The notes below the pieces were generated by a model, which did not search any database, was not told where the DNA came from, and saw only the letters and a list, made by a program, of their open reading frames with translations. The translations under genes and the position numbers were made by a program. Shown here piece by piece: positions 9,050 to 18,945 of a stretch of 64,000 nt of DNA (positions are counted from its first letter, which is position 1; each line of letters begins with the position of its first letter). Source of the stretch: Maritalea porphyrae (GTDB taxonomy: Bacteria; Pseudomonadota; Alphaproteobacteria; Rhizobiales; Devosiaceae); contig NZ_BSNI01000001.1 of NCBI RefSeq assembly GCF_030159895.1, positions 530,523 through 594,522 on the forward strand, read 5' to 3'.

Positions 9050-10525
9050 ATGGCCAAAGTCCTGATTATTGACGATGACCCGGTACAATGTCGCCTGAGT
9101 ACTGAGATTCTAAAATCCAACGGCTTTGAAGCGCTTGAAGCACTTTCTGGTCCCCTAGGTTTGGACATTCTTGAAGATCAGCAAATTGATGCGGTTATAC
9201 TGGACCTAGTGATGCCCGAAATGGACGGCATGGCGGTTATGGCGGAAATGTCCAAGCGCCAAATGAACCACCCTGTGATCGTGCAAACCGCCAACTCGTC
9301 TATTGAAACGATCGTGACCGCAATGCGCCACGGCGCCGTTGATTTCTTCGTCAAACCCGTAGCGCCTGAACGTTTAATCATCTCGCTTGAAAATGCCCTA
9401 AAACGCCAGAGCCTTGAAACTTGTCTGCGCACTGAACGCAACCGACTGTCCGGGCATTTTGGTTTTGATGACATTATCACAAAGTCCCCAATCATGGACC
9501 GCGTGAAAGAGCTCGGCAACAAGGCCAGCGCCAGCAATATTCCGGTTCTCATCGAAGGCGAAAGCGGCACTGGTAAAGAACTGATCGCCCGCGCCATTCA
9601 AGCCAGCTCAAAACGCGCAAACAAACCGTTTGTCACAGTAAACTGTGGCGCAATCCCACCAAACCTAGTGGAATCCACGCTCTTTGGTCACAAAAAAGGT
9701 TCCTTTACCGGAGCCAACACCGACCAAAAAGGCAAGTTTCAGGAAGCAGATGGCGGAACGCTTTTCCTTGATGAGATTGGTGAACTACCCCTTGATATGC
9801 AAGTCAAACTCTTACGCGCGCTGCAAGAAGGTGAAGTGGAACCGATTGGCGCAGCAAAGCCTGAAAAAGTCGACGTGCGCATAATCTCCGCCACGAATAA
9901 GCGTCTTCTAAATCTGACCAAAGAAGGTCACTTCCGCGAAGACCTATTCTATCGCCTCAATGTTTTCCCGATTTACCTGCCGCCTTTGCGCGAGCGCATG
10001 GATGACCTTGATGCGCTAATTGCGCATTTCATCGCTCGTTTCTCTGCAGAAGAAGGTCGTCACATTTCTCAGTGTACGCCAAAGACCGTTGCAATGCTGA
10101 AAAGCTACGACTGGCCGGGCAATGTTCGCCAATTGGAAAATACTATCTACCGCGCCGTCGTGCTGGCGAGCAATGCAGTGTTGGAGACCGAAGACTTCCC
10201 ACAAATCTGCGCCAGCCTTGAAGGCGCTGACCGTATTCGACATCAATTAGCGGCACGCCCCAATATGGCAATCCCTGTACATATTGACCAAATAAGCGAG
10301 CCAACACCCATTGTGTCGCCAGAGCCGACGAAACAGAAAGACAGATTCGTTGGCGAGGATGGTGACATTGCCCCGCTCGACAATGTGGAGCGCGACCTGA
10401 TCGCATTTGCACTGGACCAATACCAAGGCAAAATGAGCGCCGTTGCGCGTGCGCTTGGAATTGGCCGATCAACTCTTTACCGAAAAATCAAGGAATATGG
10501 GCTAGAAGAAAGCGACGCGGCGTAG
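9050..10525 (+). CDS. Sigma-54-dependent response regulator (NtrC family)
   Basis: The product is 491 aa from ATG 9050; a TTG at 9032 is the longer alternative. An N-terminal receiver has the acidic cluster D8-D10, phospho-acceptor D52 (LDLVMPEMDG) and K102. The AAA+ sigma-54 interaction domain has Walker A GESGTGKE at 170-177. Its loop reads GSFTGA at 217-222 instead of the common GAFTGA, and Walker B is in GGTLFLDEIGEL. A Fis-type helix-turn-helix closes the protein (AVARALGIGRSTLYRKIKEYG). The partner kinase is not adjacent. Cell-envelope genes follow on the same strand after 188 bp, but control of them is only a guess. Confidence 0.93.
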   Translation: MAKVLIIDDDPVQCRLSTEILKSNGFEALEALSGPLGLDILEDQQIDAVILDLVMPEMDGMAVMAEMSKRQMNHPVIVQTANSSIETIVTAMRHGAVDFFVKPVAPERLIISLENALKRQSLETCLRTERNRLSGHFGFDDIITKSPIMDRVKELGNKASASNIPVLIEGESGTGKELIARAIQASSKRANKPFVTVNCGAIPPNLVESTLFGHKKGSFTGANTDQKGKFQEADGGTLFLDEIGELPLDMQVKLLRALQEGEVEPIGAAKPEKVDVRIISATNKRLLNLTKEGHFREDLFYRLNVFPIYLPPLRERMDDLDALIAHFIARFSAEEGRHISQCTPKTVAMLKSYDWPGNVRQLENTIYRAVVLASNAVLETEDFPQICASLEGADRIRHQLAARPNMAIPVHIDQISEPTPIVSPEPTKQKDRFVGEDGDIAPLDNVERDLIAFALDQYQGKMSAVARALGIGRSTLYRKIKEYGLEESDAA

Positions 10526-10560
10526 TTTCTTCATGAATTGGTGCCGTTCAAATATGCGGT

Positions 10561-10650
10561 AACAATTACGCGAAAAGCTTGGATTCGCCCCAATCTCGAC
10601 GTATAAATTGCGCACATTTTTAAATTGTTGAATGCGTTAAACAATTACGC
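10561..10650 (+). repeat. Direct repeat AACAATTACGC upstream of the L,D-transpeptidase gene
   Basis: The 11-mer AACAATTACGC occurs at 10561-10571 and again at 10640-10650. Each copy is preceded by a GCG(G)T(T)A-like arm, so each forms an imperfect palindrome (GCGT near ACGC). The copies are 79 bp apart in the 188-bp gap before the transpeptidase gene, as paired regulator sites often are. No regulator can be named. Confidence 0.35.
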
Positions 10651-10713
10651 AGAGAAAATATACATGATTTGGCAATTGTTTAGGCCAAACGTGGTGGAGT
10701 TCGAGGGATCACG

Positions 10714-12366
10714 ATGGGTTGTAAATTTCGGTCTTTGATTCTGGCACTGAGTATCGCCAGCTTGGCACCTATTAGCGCCACAGCACAGGAAACCGTGCTT
10801 GTAAATGGCGTTGAAGCGACCCGCGTTGTCATCGGACCTGCTATTTCACCACTCGCAAAAATCATCAAAACAGGTCTGCGTGACGACTATTATGGCGCGA
10901 AATCTGGCACCCGCGCATGGAAAAACGCGCAAAGTCTTTATTACTTCTACGGAGCGCGCAATTTTGAACCGCTTTGGCTTGAAGGCGAAGGCAACGATGT
11001 ATCTTTCTCATCAAAAGCACAGGCCGTTATTGACCTTTTTGAAAAGGCCGAATTCGAAGGCTTGCGCCCATCAGATTATCTGACTGACAAGCTCGACATA
11101 AATGCCGCGCAAAACGATCCTATTCGGCTTGCGCAAGTTGAAGTCGCCTTTACAGATGCTGCCATTCTTTATGCAAAACACGCAGCTGGTGGTCGTATCG
11201 CTCCAAGCGCAGTGTCAAGTTCAATCACCTTGCGCCCGACACGCGTCGACTTGGCAAAATTACGTGTTGACCTAGTCAGCGCTGACGATCCGGCGGCCTT
11301 ATTGCAAGGCATGCACCCAACTCACGATGAGTTCTTGGGGTTGCGCGCCGAGTTGGTGAAGCGACTAGCAGGGCCAGAGATTGAACAAATCATTGTGCCG
11401 GACGGCAAATTGATGAAACTAGGCAAGTCGGACAAGCGCATGCCCATCTTGCGCGAACGCCTTGGCCTTGAACTTGCCGACCCAGATAGCGAATTCATCT
11501 ATGATCAATCAGCTGTTGATGCTGTCAAAGACTTCCAAAACTCAATCGGTCTCATTGCAGATGGCGTCGTTGGTCCAGCAACAGTTGCTGCGCTAAATGG
11601 TGCGCAAGGCGCAAGCGCGGAGGACATTGTCGCCAACATGGAACGTTGGCGTTGGATGCCTAAAGATTTAGGCGATTTCCACGTGTTTGTGAATATTCCA
11701 GAATATCGTTTGCAAGTGCGCAAGTCTGGTGTCGTAGAGCACACGACACGCGTGGTCGTGGGCAAACCGAAGTTCAAAACACCCGTATTTTCGGACGAAA
11801 TTGAACATGTAGTAGTAAATCCATATTGGAATGTGCCCTACTCAATCGCGACCAACGAACTATTGCCCGCCTCAGGCGGCAACCCAGGTTACTTCAATGC
11901 TCGCAATTATGAATTGCTTTCTGGCGGTAAAGTGATCAACGCTTCATCTGTAGATTGGGCAAACATCAACCCGAAGAACCCGCCATTCCGCATTCGCCAA
12001 CGACCAGGTCGCAACAACGCGCTGGGCACAATTAAGTTTTTGTTCCCGAACCAGCATTCGGTCTATCTGCACGACACGCCTTCAAAATCGCTGTTTAGCC
12101 GCACCTATCGGGCATTTTCTCATGGTTGTGTTCGCGTTCACAATCCGTTGGAATTTGCCGATGCGCTGCTAAGATATGAACCATCGCTCAACCTTGCCAA
12201 GATCAAAGGCATGATGGGCAGCAACGAAAAGTGGAACAACCTTTCCACGCACGTGCCTGTTCATTTGGCTTACTTCACATTGCGCATTGATACAGACGGT
12301 ACAGTTCGCAGCTTTGGCGATGTCTATGGCCACCACAAAAAGCTGCTTTCCCTTTTGAAGGGCTAG
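10714..12366 (+). CDS. L,D-transpeptidase, YcbB/LdtD type
   Basis: Periplasmic enzyme that makes 3-3 (mDAP-mDAP) peptidoglycan cross-links, 550 aa. A signal peptide ends near ATAQE (residue 25). A scaffold domain follows, then a peptidoglycan-binding repeat (AVDAVKDFQNSIGLIADGVVGPATVAALNG). The YkuD catalytic domain has S469-H470-G471-C472-V-R474, with C472 the nucleophile. GAGGGA lies about 6 nt before the ATG. A DUF882/MepK-type gene follows, the same pairing as ycbB-ycbK in enterobacteria. Confidence 0.93.
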   Translation: MGCKFRSLILALSIASLAPISATAQETVLVNGVEATRVVIGPAISPLAKIIKTGLRDDYYGAKSGTRAWKNAQSLYYFYGARNFEPLWLEGEGNDVSFSSKAQAVIDLFEKAEFEGLRPSDYLTDKLDINAAQNDPIRLAQVEVAFTDAAILYAKHAAGGRIAPSAVSSSITLRPTRVDLAKLRVDLVSADDPAALLQGMHPTHDEFLGLRAELVKRLAGPEIEQIIVPDGKLMKLGKSDKRMPILRERLGLELADPDSEFIYDQSAVDAVKDFQNSIGLIADGVVGPATVAALNGAQGASAEDIVANMERWRWMPKDLGDFHVFVNIPEYRLQVRKSGVVEHTTRVVVGKPKFKTPVFSDEIEHVVVNPYWNVPYSIATNELLPASGGNPGYFNARNYELLSGGKVINASSVDWANINPKNPPFRIRQRPGRNNALGTIKFLFPNQHSVYLHDTPSKSLFSRTYRAFSHGCVRVHNPLEFADALLRYEPSLNLAKIKGMMGSNEKWNNLSTHVPVHLAYFTLRIDTDGTVRSFGDVYGHHKKLLSLLKG

Positions 12367-12587
12367 TAAAAAAGCTCACCACAAAGCGATAGCTCGGCAC
12401 AGGATTAACTGTGCTGGGCAAATTGCCGCATATGCCTTGGTTCAGCCCCTTTTCACCCCCATATTAAAACTGTAAGTTTTGAACACTGAATTTTACTCTT
12501 GGGGTAGCAAGCGTCCTTATCGTTAACAAAATCGCATCTTGTTTGGTGTAGATTGGTTTAAGTTTTAGCGTTAAGGGCGTCCGAAAA

Positions 12588-14246
12588 TTGTTGGGTATAT
12601 TGGGCACACTCTCGACACGCGTGATCAAGCGCGCATTGTTATTGCTGATGGCAACACTAGTTGCGGTGGCTGGTATTGCCGGGCCCGCTGCAGCTGCGCG
12701 CGACCGCACGCTTTACCTTTACTACACCCACACCAAAGAAACGGCGAAGATCACCTATAAGCGCAATGGGCGCTATGACAAGAAGGGGCTCGCTGAGCTC
12801 AACAAGTTCTTGCGCGACTGGCGCCGTAACGAACCCACCAAGATGGACCCGCGTCTGTTTGATCTCGTATGGGAAGTTTATCAAGAAGTTGGTGCATCAA
12901 AACCAATCCATGTTGTTTCAGCTTATCGCTCACCAAAGACGAACGAAATGCTGCGCTCCCGCTCTAGCGCTGTGGCAAAGAACTCAAATCACACACGTGG
13001 TTTGGCGATGGACTTTTTCATTCCTGGAGTGTCGATTTCAAAACTCCGCCAAGTTGCGATGAAAAAACAAATGGGCGGTGTAGGCTATTACCCCACATCG
13101 GGCAGTCCATTTGTGCACCTTGATACTGGCAGCGTGCGCGCTTGGCCGCGCATGACAACCGCACAATTGAAAAAGCTCTTCCCTAAGGGCAAAACTTTGC
13201 ACGTTCCATCCAATGGCGTGGTGCTCTCAAAAACCGGATATGCGACCGCACAAGCTGAATATAAACGTTGTCGCCAAGTCCCTTGTAGCGGTTCTTCTAC
13301 TCGCGTTGCCAGCGCCTCAAGTTCAAACTCAGACAGCGGCTCTGGCCGCACTCTAATGGACGTTCTATTTGGACGCGACAACGACAATGTTGAAGTGGCG
13401 AAGAAACCAACAACCGTTGCAGCGCCAATAAAAGTGGCAGCTCTTGGTCAACTGCCGCCGCGTCGTCCAGCTGCCCTTTCAGATGATCCGTCGACGGAAG
13501 AATTATTGCCTGAATTGGGCGAAGACACGTTGATCGCCATCACACCACCGATTAAGCCACAAGCGATACAGCTCGCCACATTGAGCACCACTCAGGATAG
13601 CGAAGAGCTGGTGCCTTCTCGCTTTGCAGTTGCATCCATAAACAGCGACGATATTCCAAATCCATCTCGATTTGCTGATGATGCAACCAGTCAAGCTTCA
13701 GCTTTGCCACCAATTCGAAAAGGCGCACAGCCAAATTCGAACGCGGCGGCCGCGCTGCTCGCTGCCTATGCGCCGACACCAGAATCATCCCCCGACGCTC
13801 AAAAAGCACTTGAGATTATTCTCAACCGCCAAAATGGTGCGACAGAGCTGCCTCAGTTGGTGGCCGCGATTGATCCAAAAGCGCAAGTGCCCGCAAATAT
13901 CCGCGACGCTTTGGCAAAAGCATCACTTCAGACGGACTTTAGTGATTTCGGCTCAATCTTGACGAACGTCAAAGCGGCAAACACACGTTCTGCACCGGTG
14001 CCTTTGTCGGTTGAAATCGAGCAACGTCCAGGATCATTCTTCACAACAGAATTCGATTACGACTTCTCACTCGTGGCTGATCCAAAACAGTTCAACGAGG
14101 GACGTTTTGCGGTTCTATTTGAACCAGACACAGGCGATCTGACACCGTCAAACGTGTTGGGCGACCAGACGCAGTTGGGCTTTGCAACCTACAAGGCGCA
14201 ATATGTCGCCCCCGAAATAGGCTTCAAGACCGCCCTTTCTCAGTAA
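12588..14246 (+). CDS. DUF882 / M15-type peptidoglycan endopeptidase (MepK-like) with long C-terminal tail
   Basis: Residues about 40-200 form the DUF882 (YcbK/MepK) domain, a zinc peptidase that in E. coli cleaves 3-3 cross-links. Zinc ligands are visible as H135 and D142 in NSNHTRGLAMDFF and H177 in FVHLDTGSVRAWPRM. The N-terminus is a signal peptide ending near PAAAA. The product is 552 aa, about three times the length of E. coli MepK. The extra 350 or so residues are rich in Ser, Ala, Pro and Thr with no recognisable domain. The start is TTG after AAGGGCG; a downstream GTG at 12621 is possible. It follows the L,D-transpeptidase gene by 221 bp. Confidence 0.87.
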   Translation: MLGILGTLSTRVIKRALLLLMATLVAVAGIAGPAAAARDRTLYLYYTHTKETAKITYKRNGRYDKKGLAELNKFLRDWRRNEPTKMDPRLFDLVWEVYQEVGASKPIHVVSAYRSPKTNEMLRSRSSAVAKNSNHTRGLAMDFFIPGVSISKLRQVAMKKQMGGVGYYPTSGSPFVHLDTGSVRAWPRMTTAQLKKLFPKGKTLHVPSNGVVLSKTGYATAQAEYKRCRQVPCSGSSTRVASASSSNSDSGSGRTLMDVLFGRDNDNVEVAKKPTTVAAPIKVAALGQLPPRRPAALSDDPSTEELLPELGEDTLIAITPPIKPQAIQLATLSTTQDSEELVPSRFAVASINSDDIPNPSRFADDATSQASALPPIRKGAQPNSNAAAALLAAYAPTPESSPDAQKALEIILNRQNGATELPQLVAAIDPKAQVPANIRDALAKASLQTDFSDFGSILTNVKAANTRSAPVPLSVEIEQRPGSFFTTEFDYDFSLVADPKQFNEGRFAVLFEPDTGDLTPSNVLGDQTQLGFATYKAQYVAPEIGFKTALSQ

Positions 14247-14377
14247 AAATCGCCAAAAAGCCACAAAAAACAGCGACCTTTCGTCACCCGCTGGTTGCAC
14301 CTATGTGCCCATGGGTTTAAATCTCGTTAGATCAGATGGGGCGCGAAAAGTCCCGGCTGCTTAGAAGTGAGGCATGA

Positions 14378-16312
14378 GTGACAAATCGCCCTGAAACGCC
14401 CATCCTAGATGGCATCAAAAAAATCGACGACGTGCGCAACCTGCCACGGGATCAAATCCGTGCACTTGCTGATGAGGTTCGAGCGGAAATGATCGATTCC
14501 GTTTCAGTGACCGGTGGGCACCTTGGCGCAGGTCTTGGCGTTGTTGAATTGTCAGTTGCACTGCATCACGTTTTTAACACCCCGGACGACAAAATCATTT
14601 GGGATGTGGGGCACCAAGCCTATCCGCACAAAATTCTCACTGGCCGCCGCGACAAAATGCGCACCCTTCGCAAGGAAGGTGGCATTTCAGGCTTTACAAA
14701 GCGCGGCGAAAGCGAATTTGACCCGTTCGGTGCGGGACACTCATCAACTTCTATTTCTGCAGGGCTCGGCATGGCCGTTGCCGCCGATCTCAAACATGAA
14801 AAACGCAACATCATTGCTGTAATTGGTGACGGTGCAATGTCTGCGGGCATGGCTTATGAAGCCATGAACAACGCCGGCGCAATGGACGCGCGCTTGATTG
14901 TGGTTCTGAACGACAATGATATGTCGATCGCCCCTCCAACCGGTGCGATGAGCGCATATCTTGCGCGCCTTGTGTCTGGCAAGGCCTATCGCTCAATCCG
15001 GGAGATTGCAAAAGGCCTCACAGATCGCCTGCCAAAGTTTGTTTCAGAAAAGGCGCGGAAAACAGAAGAATATGCGCGCGGTTTCTGGACCGGCGGCACC
15101 CTGTTTGAAGAGCTTGGATTTTACTATATCGGACCAATCGATGGTCACAATCTCGATCATCTTTTGCCGATTTTGGACAATGTGCGGGACGCCGAAACCG
15201 GGCCAATCCTCATCCATGTGGTGACACAAAAGGGCAAAGGCTATGGCCCCGCAGAAAACGCGGCAGACAAATATCACGGCGTTTCAAAGTTCAACGTAAT
15301 CACTGGGGCGCAATCCAAGCCTGTTTCAAACACCCCTTCTTATACCAGCGTGTTTGCCGAAGGGCTGATCCAAGAAGCCGAGCTTGACGAGCGTATCGTT
15401 GCGGTCAATGCCGCTATGCCATCTGGCACCGGGCTTGACAAATTTGCCAAGCAATTTGGCGATAGATGCTTTGATGTCGGCATTGCCGAACAACATGCTG
15501 TGACATTTGCCGCTGGCATGGCCACAGAGGGCTTAAGCCCATTTTGCGCCATCTATTCAACATTTTTGCAGCGCGGCTATGACCAAGTCGTCCACGACGT
15601 GGCAATCCAAAACTTGCCCGTACGCTTTGCAATCGACCGTGCAGGCTTTGTTGGCGCTGACGGTCCAACCCACGCCGGCGCTTACGATACCGCCTACTTG
15701 GGTGCAATTCCAAACATGGTACTGATGGCACCTGGCGATGAAGCAGAATTGAAGCACATGGTGCGCACCGCAGCAGAGTTCGACGAACACCCGATCGCCT
15801 TCCGTTTCCCACGAGGCGAAGGCGTCGGTGTAGACATGCCCAAGCGCGGTGAGTTTTTGGAAATTGGCAAGGGTCGAGTTGTGCGCGAAGGCAACTCCGT
15901 TGCGCTCTTGTCTTTTGGTGGGCGTTTGAGCGAAACCATTGCCGCCGCCGAAATTCTTTCGACATTCGGCATCTCAGCCACTGTGGCAGATGCGCGATTT
16001 GCAAAGCCACTCGATGTTGATTTGGTCGAACGACTTGCTCGTGAACATGAAGTGCTGATTACAATCGAAGAAGGCTCAATCGGTGGTTTTGGTAGCTTTG
16101 TGTTGAACCACTTGGCAAGCAATGGCCTTCTTGATGGCGGCCTAAAGTGTCGTCCCATGTTCATTCCGGACGCCTATTTCGATCACGCCGCGCAAGACAA
16201 AATGTATGCGCATGCCGGACTTGATCGCAACGCCATCGCCGCTACTGCAATGCGCGCAATTGGCAACGAAAAAGCCGCCAATCAAGTCATGTCTGGCTTG
16301 ATCGACGGCTAA
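14378..16312 (+). CDS. dxs: 1-deoxy-D-xylulose-5-phosphate synthase
   Basis: Thiamine-diphosphate enzyme joining pyruvate and glyceraldehyde 3-phosphate, the entry step of the MEP isoprenoid pathway; cytosolic. The 644-aa length is typical. Visible motifs are [21 protein letters not shown] near the N-terminus, the ThDP site [18 protein letters not shown], the transketolase-like pyrimidine domain with [17 protein letters not shown], and the C-terminal [10 protein letters not shown]. The start is GTG with GAGG about 5 nt upstream; an ATG four bases earlier is out of frame. No other isoprenoid gene is adjacent. Confidence 0.97.
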   Translation: MTNRPETPILDGIKKIDDVRNLPRDQIRALADEVRAEMIDSVSVTGGHLGAGLGVVELSVALHHVFNTPDDKIIWDVGHQAYPHKILTGRRDKMRTLRKEGGISGFTKRGESEFDPFGAGHSSTSISAGLGMAVAADLKHEKRNIIAVIGDGAMSAGMAYEAMNNAGAMDARLIVVLNDNDMSIAPPTGAMSAYLARLVSGKAYRSIREIAKGLTDRLPKFVSEKARKTEEYARGFWTGGTLFEELGFYYIGPIDGHNLDHLLPILDNVRDAETGPILIHVVTQKGKGYGPAENAADKYHGVSKFNVITGAQSKPVSNTPSYTSVFAEGLIQEAELDERIVAVNAAMPSGTGLDKFAKQFGDRCFDVGIAEQHAVTFAAGMATEGLSPFCAIYSTFLQRGYDQVVHDVAIQNLPVRFAIDRAGFVGADGPTHAGAYDTAYLGAIPNMVLMAPGDEAELKHMVRTAAEFDEHPIAFRFPRGEGVGVDMPKRGEFLEIGKGRVVREGNSVALLSFGGRLSETIAAAEILSTFGISATVADARFAKPLDVDLVERLAREHEVLITIEEGSIGGFGSFVLNHLASNGLLDGGLKCRPMFIPDAYFDHAAQDKMYAHAGLDRNAIAATAMRAIGNEKAANQVMSGLIDG

Positions 16313-16345
16313 TTTAAATTCTCAAATATTGCGGAGCGCCAAAAT

Positions 16346-16618
16346 CTAAAGCGCTTCGTCTCCTACGTCACCGGATGGGATCATGCCCAGCGCATGTTTA
16401 TAGAGGTCAAGCACTGCTTCATGTTCTTGACGTTCATGCGCTTCTTGCTTGCGCAGCTTAATCACTTCGCGCATCACTTTCACATCATAGCCATTGCCTT
16501 TGGCTTCAGCGTAAACGTCGCGAATATCATCAGCTATTGACTTCTTTTCTTCTTCCAAACGCTCGATGCGCTCAATAAATGCACGCAACTGCTCGCGGGC
16601 GACGGTTGACTGTCCCAT
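16346..16618 (-). CDS. gapR: DUF2312 / GapR family nucleoid-associated protein
   Basis: A 90-aa protein with the full DUF2312 signature: [41 protein letters not shown] and [21 protein letters not shown]. In Caulobacter this family (GapR) binds overtwisted AT-rich DNA ahead of forks and polymerases and supports replication and cell-cycle progression. Apart from the helical pattern there are no further domains. It is a single gene convergent with dxs, whose stop is 33 bp away. Confidence 0.92.
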   Translation of the reverse strand: MGQSTVAREQLRAFIERIERLEEEKKSIADDIRDVYAEAKGNGYDVKVMREVIKLRKQEAHERQEHEAVLDLYKHALGMIPSGDVGDEAL

Positions 16619-16758
16619 GTGATCACTCTTTTTCGTGGCGGTTTTTCAAAAAATTCGGATGTTATGTTTCACCCAATCTGACCTCCAAATGCAAGTGATA
16701 ATCTTGGCTCATCCACCACACGGAATGCCAGCGGGGTATACATCCAGACAAAAACGGC

Positions 16759-16774
16759 CCAATTGACAAATTGG
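16759..16774. promoter_or_regulatory. Palindrome CCAATT-N4-AATTGG in the gapR / DUF1036 gap
   Basis: CCAATT at 16759-16764 and AATTGG at 16769-16774 form a perfect 6-bp inverted repeat with spacer GACA. It lies in the 270-bp gap between divergent gapR and the DUF1036 gene and could be a regulator site. No protein can be assigned. Confidence 0.3.
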
Positions 16775-16888
16775 TGGTCACAGTTGAGACCAAAATCCAT
16801 TATAACATGGCTCGAACCGCCAAAAATGTACTCAACTTGGAGCGTCGGGACCTTGTTTTTTATCGACTTTAGTATAACAACGTTCGCA

Positions 16889-17305
16889 ATGAGGTTTGCA
16901 CCGCTGATCCTATTGCTGGCAACGTTTTACACAACTCCTGCAGCTGCAGATTTGCGGATATGCAATCAAAGTCAAAACCCGGTGACTATCGCCATAGGCT
17001 TTCGCAGCGAAAAAGGCTGGCAATCTGAAGGCTGGTGGGTCGCAGAACCGGAGAATTGCGCCGTAGTGTTCAATGGGCCACTGAACGAACAACGGTCGCA
17101 ATATTTCTATATTCACGCCGTTGATGATATCGGCGGAAATCGGTGGGATGGGCGCATTTTTATGTGCACTCGTGATAAGTCCTTCACAATCTTTGGTGAA
17201 AAGGACTGTCTAGCCCGCGGCTATGAAAGAACCGGCTTCATGGAAGTCGACACCAAGAAAAACAGAGATTGGACGGTTCAACTCACGGACGCCGATCTGC
17301 AATAG
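16889..17305 (+). CDS. DUF1036 domain secreted protein
   Basis: The frame is open from 16763, but the ATG at 16889 (codon 43 of that frame) opens a clean signal peptide, MRFAPLILLLATFYTTPAAA, so I place the start there (138 aa). The mature part has the DUF1036 features: LRICNQSQNPVTIAIGF, the W-rich SEGWWVAEPENCAVVFNGPL, and paired cysteines (in NQS, ENC, MCT and DCL contexts) that could form disulfides. The function is unknown; exported to the periplasm by inference. Its stop is 11 bp before pyk, an adjacency that suggests an operon. Confidence 0.8.
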   Translation: MRFAPLILLLATFYTTPAAADLRICNQSQNPVTIAIGFRSEKGWQSEGWWVAEPENCAVVFNGPLNEQRSQYFYIHAVDDIGGNRWDGRIFMCTRDKSFTIFGEKDCLARGYERTGFMEVDTKKNRDWTVQLTDADLQ

Positions 17306-17316
17306 TTGGAGCACTA

Positions 17317-18753
17317 ATGAGACGTCTACGCAAAGTCAAAATCCTCGCGACCCTCGGCCCCGCCTCTAATACTGAGGCCACCATTGAAGAACTAGCCCGT
17401 GCCGGCGCAGACGTTTTCCGCATAAATATGAGCCATGCAAGCCACGATCTTTTGCATGAGACCATGGCCAAAATTCGCAAAGTCGAAAAAGCCGTGAAAC
17501 GGCCAATCGGTGTTTTAGTGGATTTGCAGGGACCAAAACTTCGGGTCGGAAAATTCAACACAGGTTCAGTACAACTGGCAACGGGTGACGTGATCACGCT
17601 GGACACGGACACCTCTGAGGGCAACAAAACACGCGTTCACTTGCCACACCCTGAAATCTTCGAGGCCATCGAAAAAGGCCACAAGCTTTTGCTTGATGAC
17701 GGCAAAATTGAACTTCGGTGCATCAAAAAAACAGCCGACAAAATTGAATGCGAAGTCGTGCATGGTGGCAAGCTTTCTGACCGCAAAGGCGTAAGCCTGC
17801 CAGACACGTTGTTAGGCGTTGGCGCCTTAACCGACAAAGACCGTGCTGATCTGTTGGCAGCGTTGGATGCAAAAGCGGACTGGGTTGCGCTTTCATTTGT
17901 GCAGCGACCAGAAGACATTATTGACGTGCGCAAGACTGTGCAGGGTCGCGCCGGTATCTTGGCAAAGATCGAAAAGCCTCAAGCTATCGAGCGCTTGGAA
18001 GAAATCATCAAACTTTCTGACGCCATTATGATCGCACGTGGCGACCTCGGCGTTGAAATGCCACTGGAAACGGTGCCGGGTTTGCAAAAGCGTATGATCC
18101 GCATGGCACGCCAGCAGGGTAAACCCGTTGTGGTGGCCACTCAAATGCTTGAATCAATGATTGAAGCGCCGGTACCTACACGTGCCGAAGTTTCTGACGT
18201 CGCCACTGCCGTTTATGAAGGCGCAGATGCGGTAATGCTGTCCGCAGAGTCGGCCGCTGGCGACTTCCCAGTTCAAGCTGTGTCCACTATGAACCGCATT
18301 GCAGTGGCGGTTGAGCAAGACGGGCTTTACCAGTCAATCATTCGCCGCCAAAATATTGAACCCGAAGCAACTGCAGCTGATGCGATCTCAGCATCAGCCC
18401 GTCAAGTTGCTGAAACTCTCGATCTGGCAGCAATTGTCACTTACACATCATCTGGATCAACGGGTATTCGCGCGGCGCGCGAGCGCCCCGAAAAGCCGAT
18501 TGTCGCGCTATCACCAAAGCTAGCCACCGTGCGCCGTTTGTCGCTTGTTTGGGGCCTGCACTGTGTTCGCACCGACGATGCGGTTAACTTGGACGACGTG
18601 GTTGATCGCGCATGCTCTATTGCTTACCGCGAAGGCTTTGCTCGCCCAGGCGACCGCGTTGCAATCACCGCTGGTGTGCCACTGGGCACGCCAGGGGCAA
18701 CCAACATGTTGCGCATTGCCTTTGTTGGCCAAGATGGTGTTGGCTCTTCCTAA
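17317..18753 (+). CDS. pyk: Pyruvate kinase
   Basis: Glycolytic enzyme making pyruvate and ATP from phosphoenolpyruvate and ADP; 478 aa. The N-terminus KVKILATLGPAS, FRINMSHASHD, the VDLQGPKLRVG active-site segment, KIEKPQAIERLEEI and the IMIARGDLGVEMPLE signature are all present. The C-terminal regulatory domain carries TSSGSTGIRAARERP. The start ATG at 17317 has GGAG 5 nt upstream; the frame is open further upstream into the DUF1036 gene, but without a good start. A strong terminator follows. Confidence 0.97.
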   Translation: MRRLRKVKILATLGPASNTEATIEELARAGADVFRINMSHASHDLLHETMAKIRKVEKAVKRPIGVLVDLQGPKLRVGKFNTGSVQLATGDVITLDTDTSEGNKTRVHLPHPEIFEAIEKGHKLLLDDGKIELRCIKKTADKIECEVVHGGKLSDRKGVSLPDTLLGVGALTDKDRADLLAALDAKADWVALSFVQRPEDIIDVRKTVQGRAGILAKIEKPQAIERLEEIIKLSDAIMIARGDLGVEMPLETVPGLQKRMIRMARQQGKPVVVATQMLESMIEAPVPTRAEVSDVATAVYEGADAVMLSAESAAGDFPVQAVSTMNRIAVAVEQDGLYQSIIRRQNIEPEATAADAISASARQVAETLDLAAIVTYTSSGSTGIRAARERPEKPIVALSPKLATVRRLSLVWGLHCVRTDDAVNLDDVVDRACSIAYREGFARPGDRVAITAGVPLGTPGATNMLRIAFVGQDGVGSS

Positions 18754-18781
18754 GAGCGCCTCACCGCAGTTTAAAATGGAA

Positions 18782-18812
18782 ATCGCCCGCCAAACTGGTG
18801 GGCGATTTTTTT
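18782..18812 (+). terminator. Rho-independent terminator of pyk
   Basis: ATCGCCCGCC and GGTGGGCGAT form a 10-bp stem (one G-T pair) around a 5-nt loop, followed by a run of seven T. It lies 28 bp after the pyk stop. Confidence 0.9.
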
Positions 18813-18863
18813 GTTTTTCCTGATGCTTGAAAAGCAGACTTTAATTGAGCACCTAAAAAGCAC

Positions 18864-18923
18864 AACGCGCCAATCGGTTGAAGAGAGAATAAGGGTCTCA
18901 CTCTTCCACATGATTGGCGCGTT
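18864..18923 (-). terminator. Long 60-bp hairpin downstream of glnK
   Basis: AACGCGCCAATC at 18864-18875 is perfectly complementary to GATTGGCGCGTT at 18912-18923. Inside lies a second paired block (GAAGA and GAGA against TCTC and TCTTC) around a 7-nt loop. Read on the minus strand it follows the glnK stop by 22 bp, and GTGCTTTTT follows the stem, so it can act as the amtB-glnK terminator. It is much larger than a usual terminator and might also be a small palindromic intergenic element. Confidence 0.55.
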
Positions 18924-18945
18924 AGATCTTGAAACGTCGCGCTCG

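Noticed and set aside
12397-12414. Hairpin GCACAG/CTGTGC after the L,D-transpeptidase gene
   Set aside because: A short 6-bp stem with no following U-run; not enough to call a terminator.
15414-16010. 198-codon open frame on minus, opposite dxs
   Set aside because: The product is rich in Arg and Gln with no family pattern; a shadow of the dxs codon bias.
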